A stretch of 8,210 bases of DNA from an uncultured Clostridia bacterium (GTDB lineage: Bacteria > Bacillota > Clostridia > UBA1381). The stretch covers positions 1 through 8,210 of the forward strand of contig CAJUFV010000004.1 of NCBI GenBank assembly GCA_910585795.1. The letters are read 5' to 3'. Positions 7,582 to 8,210 of the stretch are shown one piece after another (positions within the stretch are counted from its first letter, which is position 1; each line of letters starts with the position of its first letter). A program made the position numbers and the translations under genes. The notes under the pieces are model-generated. The model saw only the letters and a list, made by a program, of their open reading frames with translations, was not told the DNA's origin and did no database searches.

Positions 7582-7685
7582 ACAAGATAAGGAATGGTTT
7601 TGACCGTTCCGCCTAGGTGTTTTTTTGTTAGACTAAGAGTCTAACAGAGCCGTACCATGTTGCAGATGGGGCGGCTCATTTTTTT
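7582..7685 (+). ncRNA. Antisense RNA, candidate type I antitoxin, module 1
   Basis: A non-coding transcript of about 104 nt between a consensus promoter and a strong terminator, with no ORF that has an SD. Three stem-loops are visible: 7591-7610 (GGAATGGT / ACCGTTCC, one wobble), 7626-7646 (TGTTAGACT / AGTCTAACA, perfect 9 bp) and the terminator hairpin. It lies opposite the last 10 bases of the peptide ORF and about 94 bases of that message's 3' UTR, so the two RNAs can form a duplex of about 100 bp. This 3'-overlap layout is that of TxpA/RatA and BsrG/SR4 in Bacillus. There the duplex is cleaved by RNase III and the toxin is kept off; here that is inferred. A second copy at 7997 keeps all three hairpins. 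Confidence 0.78.
7647..7685 (+). terminator. Terminator of antisense RNA, module 1
   Basis: GAGCCGTACCAT pairs with ATGGGGCGGCTC over a seven-base loop (one wobble, one A/G mismatch), then A and seven T (7679-7685). Read on the other strand, bases 7676-7678 are the TGA stop of the peptide ORF and the T tract encodes its Lys-Lys end. Confidence 0.88.
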
Positions 7686-7753
7686 ATGTATATTATGATT
7701 TCTATAATCACAAGAACTATCTGAATTAATTTAATTGCAAGCTCTTTATCCAT
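7676..7753 (-). CDS. Small hydrophobic peptide, candidate type I toxin, module 1
   Basis: A 25-residue ORF starting MDKELAIKLIQIV and ending EIIIYIKK. It is too short for ordinary gene calling. AAAGGAGG (7763-7770) lies 9 bases before the ATG, and an in-frame stop upstream rules out a longer form. The core is nearly all Ile/Leu/Val. On a helical wheel E4, K8, Q11, E18, Y22 and K25 fall on one face, giving an amphipathic membrane helix with a basic end. In build this resembles TisB and DinQ, which insert into the inner membrane and depolarise it, but there is no obvious sequence homology. It has its own promoter at 7864-7892, a leader of about 104 bases, a terminator at 7517, and a convergent antisense RNA over its 3' end. 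The second peptide at 8090 shares its ends and polar positions 4, 8 and 11. Toxicity is inferred. Confidence 0.72.
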   Translation of the reverse strand: MDKELAIKLIQIVLVIIEIIIYIKK

Positions 7754-7762
7754 AATAAAATG

Positions 7763-7816
7763 CCTCCTTTATATTCTTTAGTGCAGTTTTCACCTCCTAA
7801 AATAATATAAAGGCGG
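7763..7816 (-). promoter_or_regulatory. SD-sequestering hairpin with decoy SD in its loop
   Basis: In the peptide mRNA, leader bases CCGCCTTTATATT (7816 to 7804) can pair with AATATAAAGGAGG (7775 to 7763), 12 of 13 positions, covering the SD. The 28-base loop contains AGGAGGTGA (7798 to 7790), a nine-base perfect match to the 16S rRNA 3' end with no properly spaced ATG after it. It may serve as a ribosome standby or decoy site. The pairing is read from the sequence; its use is inferred. Confidence 0.6.
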
Positions 7817-7834
7817 AACAGCCGCCGCCATTCC
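7812..7834 (-). promoter_or_regulatory. Leader element able to pair with the 3' UTR of the same mRNA
   Basis: The mRNA leader reads GGAATGG-8 nt-GTTCCGCC. The 3' UTR of the same message (complement of 7591-7613) reads GGCGGAAC-8 nt-CCATTCC, so 15 bases can pair in two blocks around an 8x8 internal loop. The element also contains a local GGCGG/CCGCC hairpin and supplies the CCGCC used in the SD-hiding stem. The three pairings exclude one another. Confidence 0.6.
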
Positions 7835-7863
7835 TATGTATCCGAGCCATTAGGCTAAGTAAT

Positions 7864-7892
7864 ATTATACTACAATTTATATTACGCTTCAA
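7864..7892 (-). promoter_or_regulatory. Promoter of toxin mRNA, module 1
   Basis: On the minus strand TTGAAG (7892-7887), 17-base spacer, TATAAT (7869-7864). The start falls near 7857, beside a small AGCC/GGCT hairpin (7845-7856) that could protect the 5' end. The message would be about 340 nt long. Confidence 0.75.
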
Positions 7893-7931
7893 TTATAGTA
7901 TTCTATCATTTAACCAACTTCATGGGTACAC

Positions 7932-7960
7932 AAAAAACACACATCATAAAAAATGATGTG
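7932..7960 (-). terminator. Terminator of toxin mRNA, module 2
   Basis: On the minus strand CACATCAT and ATGATGTG form a perfect 8-bp stem with a five-T loop, then TG and six T. It abuts the antisense promoter as in module 1. Confidence 0.75.
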
Positions 7961-7961
7961 C

Positions 7962-7990
7962 TTGACATAGTACTTTTATTGTGGTATAAT
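7962..7990 (+). promoter_or_regulatory. Promoter of antisense RNA, module 2
   Basis: TTGACA (7962-7967), 17-base spacer, TATAAT (7985-7990) with extended TGG. Start is near A7997. It differs from the module 1 promoter at only two spacer positions. Confidence 0.88.
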
Positions 7991-7996
7991 TCAGAT

Positions 7997-8099
7997 ACAA
8001 GATAAGGAATGGTTTTGACCGTTCCGCCCAGTGATGAGTTTTGTTAGTATAAAACTAACAAAGCCGCTCCATGTAGCAGATGGGGCGGCTTATTTTTTT
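7997..8099 (+). ncRNA. Antisense RNA, candidate type I antitoxin, module 2
   Basis: An RNA of about 103 nt. Its first hairpin (8006-8025) is identical to that of module 1. The second (8040-8062, TTTGTTAGT / ACTAACAAA around ATAAA) keeps a 9-bp stem with changed upper pairs and a different loop. The third is the terminator. It overlaps the 3' end of the second peptide ORF by 10 bases. The changed second hairpin suggests partner specificity; the identical first hairpin leaves room for cross-talk between modules. Confidence 0.77.
8061..8099 (+). terminator. Terminator of antisense RNA, module 2
   Basis: AAGCCGCTCCAT pairs with ATGGGGCGGCTT (12 bp, one wobble) over a seven-base loop, then A and seven T. 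The loop-side part matches module 1 while the closing pair changes from G-C to A-T, so pairing is kept. Confidence 0.88.
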
Positions 8100-8164
8100 A
8101 TGTTCTTTATAATTTCAAGAATTATAATTAATTCGATTAAGTTAATCAAAATATTTATATCCAT
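8090..8164 (-). CDS. Small hydrophobic peptide, candidate type I toxin, module 2
   Basis: A 24-residue ORF starting MDINILINLIEL and ending EIIKNIKK. It is a paralogue of the module 1 peptide: both begin M-D, carry polar residues at positions 4, 8 and 11, have an Ile/Leu-only core and end in I-K-K. It is one residue shorter and close to neutral in charge. The SD is weaker (AAGGGGG, 8173-8179) than in module 1. The stop TAA sits at the base of the antisense terminator. The AGGAGGTGA leader motif is present at 8199-8207; the promoter lies outside the window. DNA identity between the two ORFs is low, yet length, charge pattern and setting are kept, which argues for a selected peptide. Function as a membrane-active toxin is inferred. 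Confidence 0.7.
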   Translation of the reverse strand: MDINILINLIELIIILEIIKNIKK

Positions 8165-8210
8165 AATTATAACCCCCTTATCTGTTTTAGTACAGCTTTC
8201 ACCTCCTAAA

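Larger units (their letters stand above)
7517..7834. repeat. Tandem duplicated toxin-antitoxin module, copy 1
   Basis: Bases 7517-7613 match 7932-8028 at 94 of 97 positions without gaps. They cover the toxin terminator, the antitoxin promoter and the first RNA hairpin. Beyond that the copies diverge strongly but keep the same order of hairpins, terminator, peptide ORF, SD and AGGAGGTGA leader motif. The offset is 415 bases. Confidence 0.9.
7932..8210. repeat. Tandem duplicated toxin-antitoxin module, copy 2 (cut by window end)
   Basis: The second copy of the module, in the same orientation as copy 1. It is complete from the toxin terminator to the AGGAGGTGA motif at 8199-8207. The rest of the toxin leader and its promoter lie past the window. 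Confidence 0.9.

Noticed and set aside
7626..7646. Perfect 9-bp hairpin in the antisense RNA as a terminator
   Set aside because: It has T residues before it but no T tract after it on the plus strand, and is followed by A residues when read on the minus strand; it is an internal RNA structure.
7746..7793. Leader ORF starting GTG at 7793 and overlapping the toxin start (equivalent at 8202-8167 in module 2)
   Set aside because: The GTG is part of the AGGAGGTG motif itself, so SD-to-start spacing is nil, and the preceding in-frame TAG excludes an earlier start. Alignment between copies is explained by duplication.
7517..8028. The 97-base direct repeats as CRISPR repeats or insertion-sequence ends
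   Set aside because: There are only two copies 415 bases apart, no transposase or terminal inverted repeats, and the repeat content is fully explained by a terminator, a promoter and an RNA hairpin.

Overview
The window suggests a low-to-moderate GC Gram-positive bacterium of the Clostridia type. The evidence is strong AGGAGG-type ribosome binding sites, TTG start codons with good Shine-Dalgarno (SD) spacing, frequent ATA and AGA codons, and clean TTGACA/TATAAT promoters with 17-base spacers. No species can be named from this sequence.

Layout. Bases 1-575 hold the 3' part of a divergent sigma-70-family factor, closed by two tandem intrinsic terminators (587-678). A gene-free stretch of about 500 bases follows. 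It contains a cluster of TTTGACCG half-sites and then a promoter. Next is a two-gene unit: a SWIM/SNF2 helicase (1203-4310) and a GT-C-like membrane glycosyltransferase (4325-5983), 14 bases apart. A consensus promoter overlapped by a 22-base palindrome then drives a zinc-ribbon/Yip1-like membrane protein (6156-7034) and ridA (7066-7437), which ends at a strong terminator (7475-7509).

The last 700 bases look empty to ordinary gene calling but are densely organised. They hold two tandem diverged copies, 415 bases apart, of what reads as a type I toxin-antitoxin module. Each copy has a 24-25 residue hydrophobic peptide ORF on the minus strand and a convergent plus-strand RNA of about 100 nt with a near-perfect promoter and its own terminator. 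The RNA is complementary to the 3' end of the toxin message, and a minus-strand toxin terminator abuts the antitoxin promoter.

In the complete copy (about 7517-7892) the toxin leader can hide its own SD in a 13-base stem, with a perfect decoy SD in the loop. It also carries a GGAATGG-8 nt-GTTCCGCC block that can pair with the 3' UTR. Together these suggest a structurally silenced toxin mRNA. The second copy is cut by the window end before its promoter. The toxin role is inferred from architecture, not from a recognised protein family.
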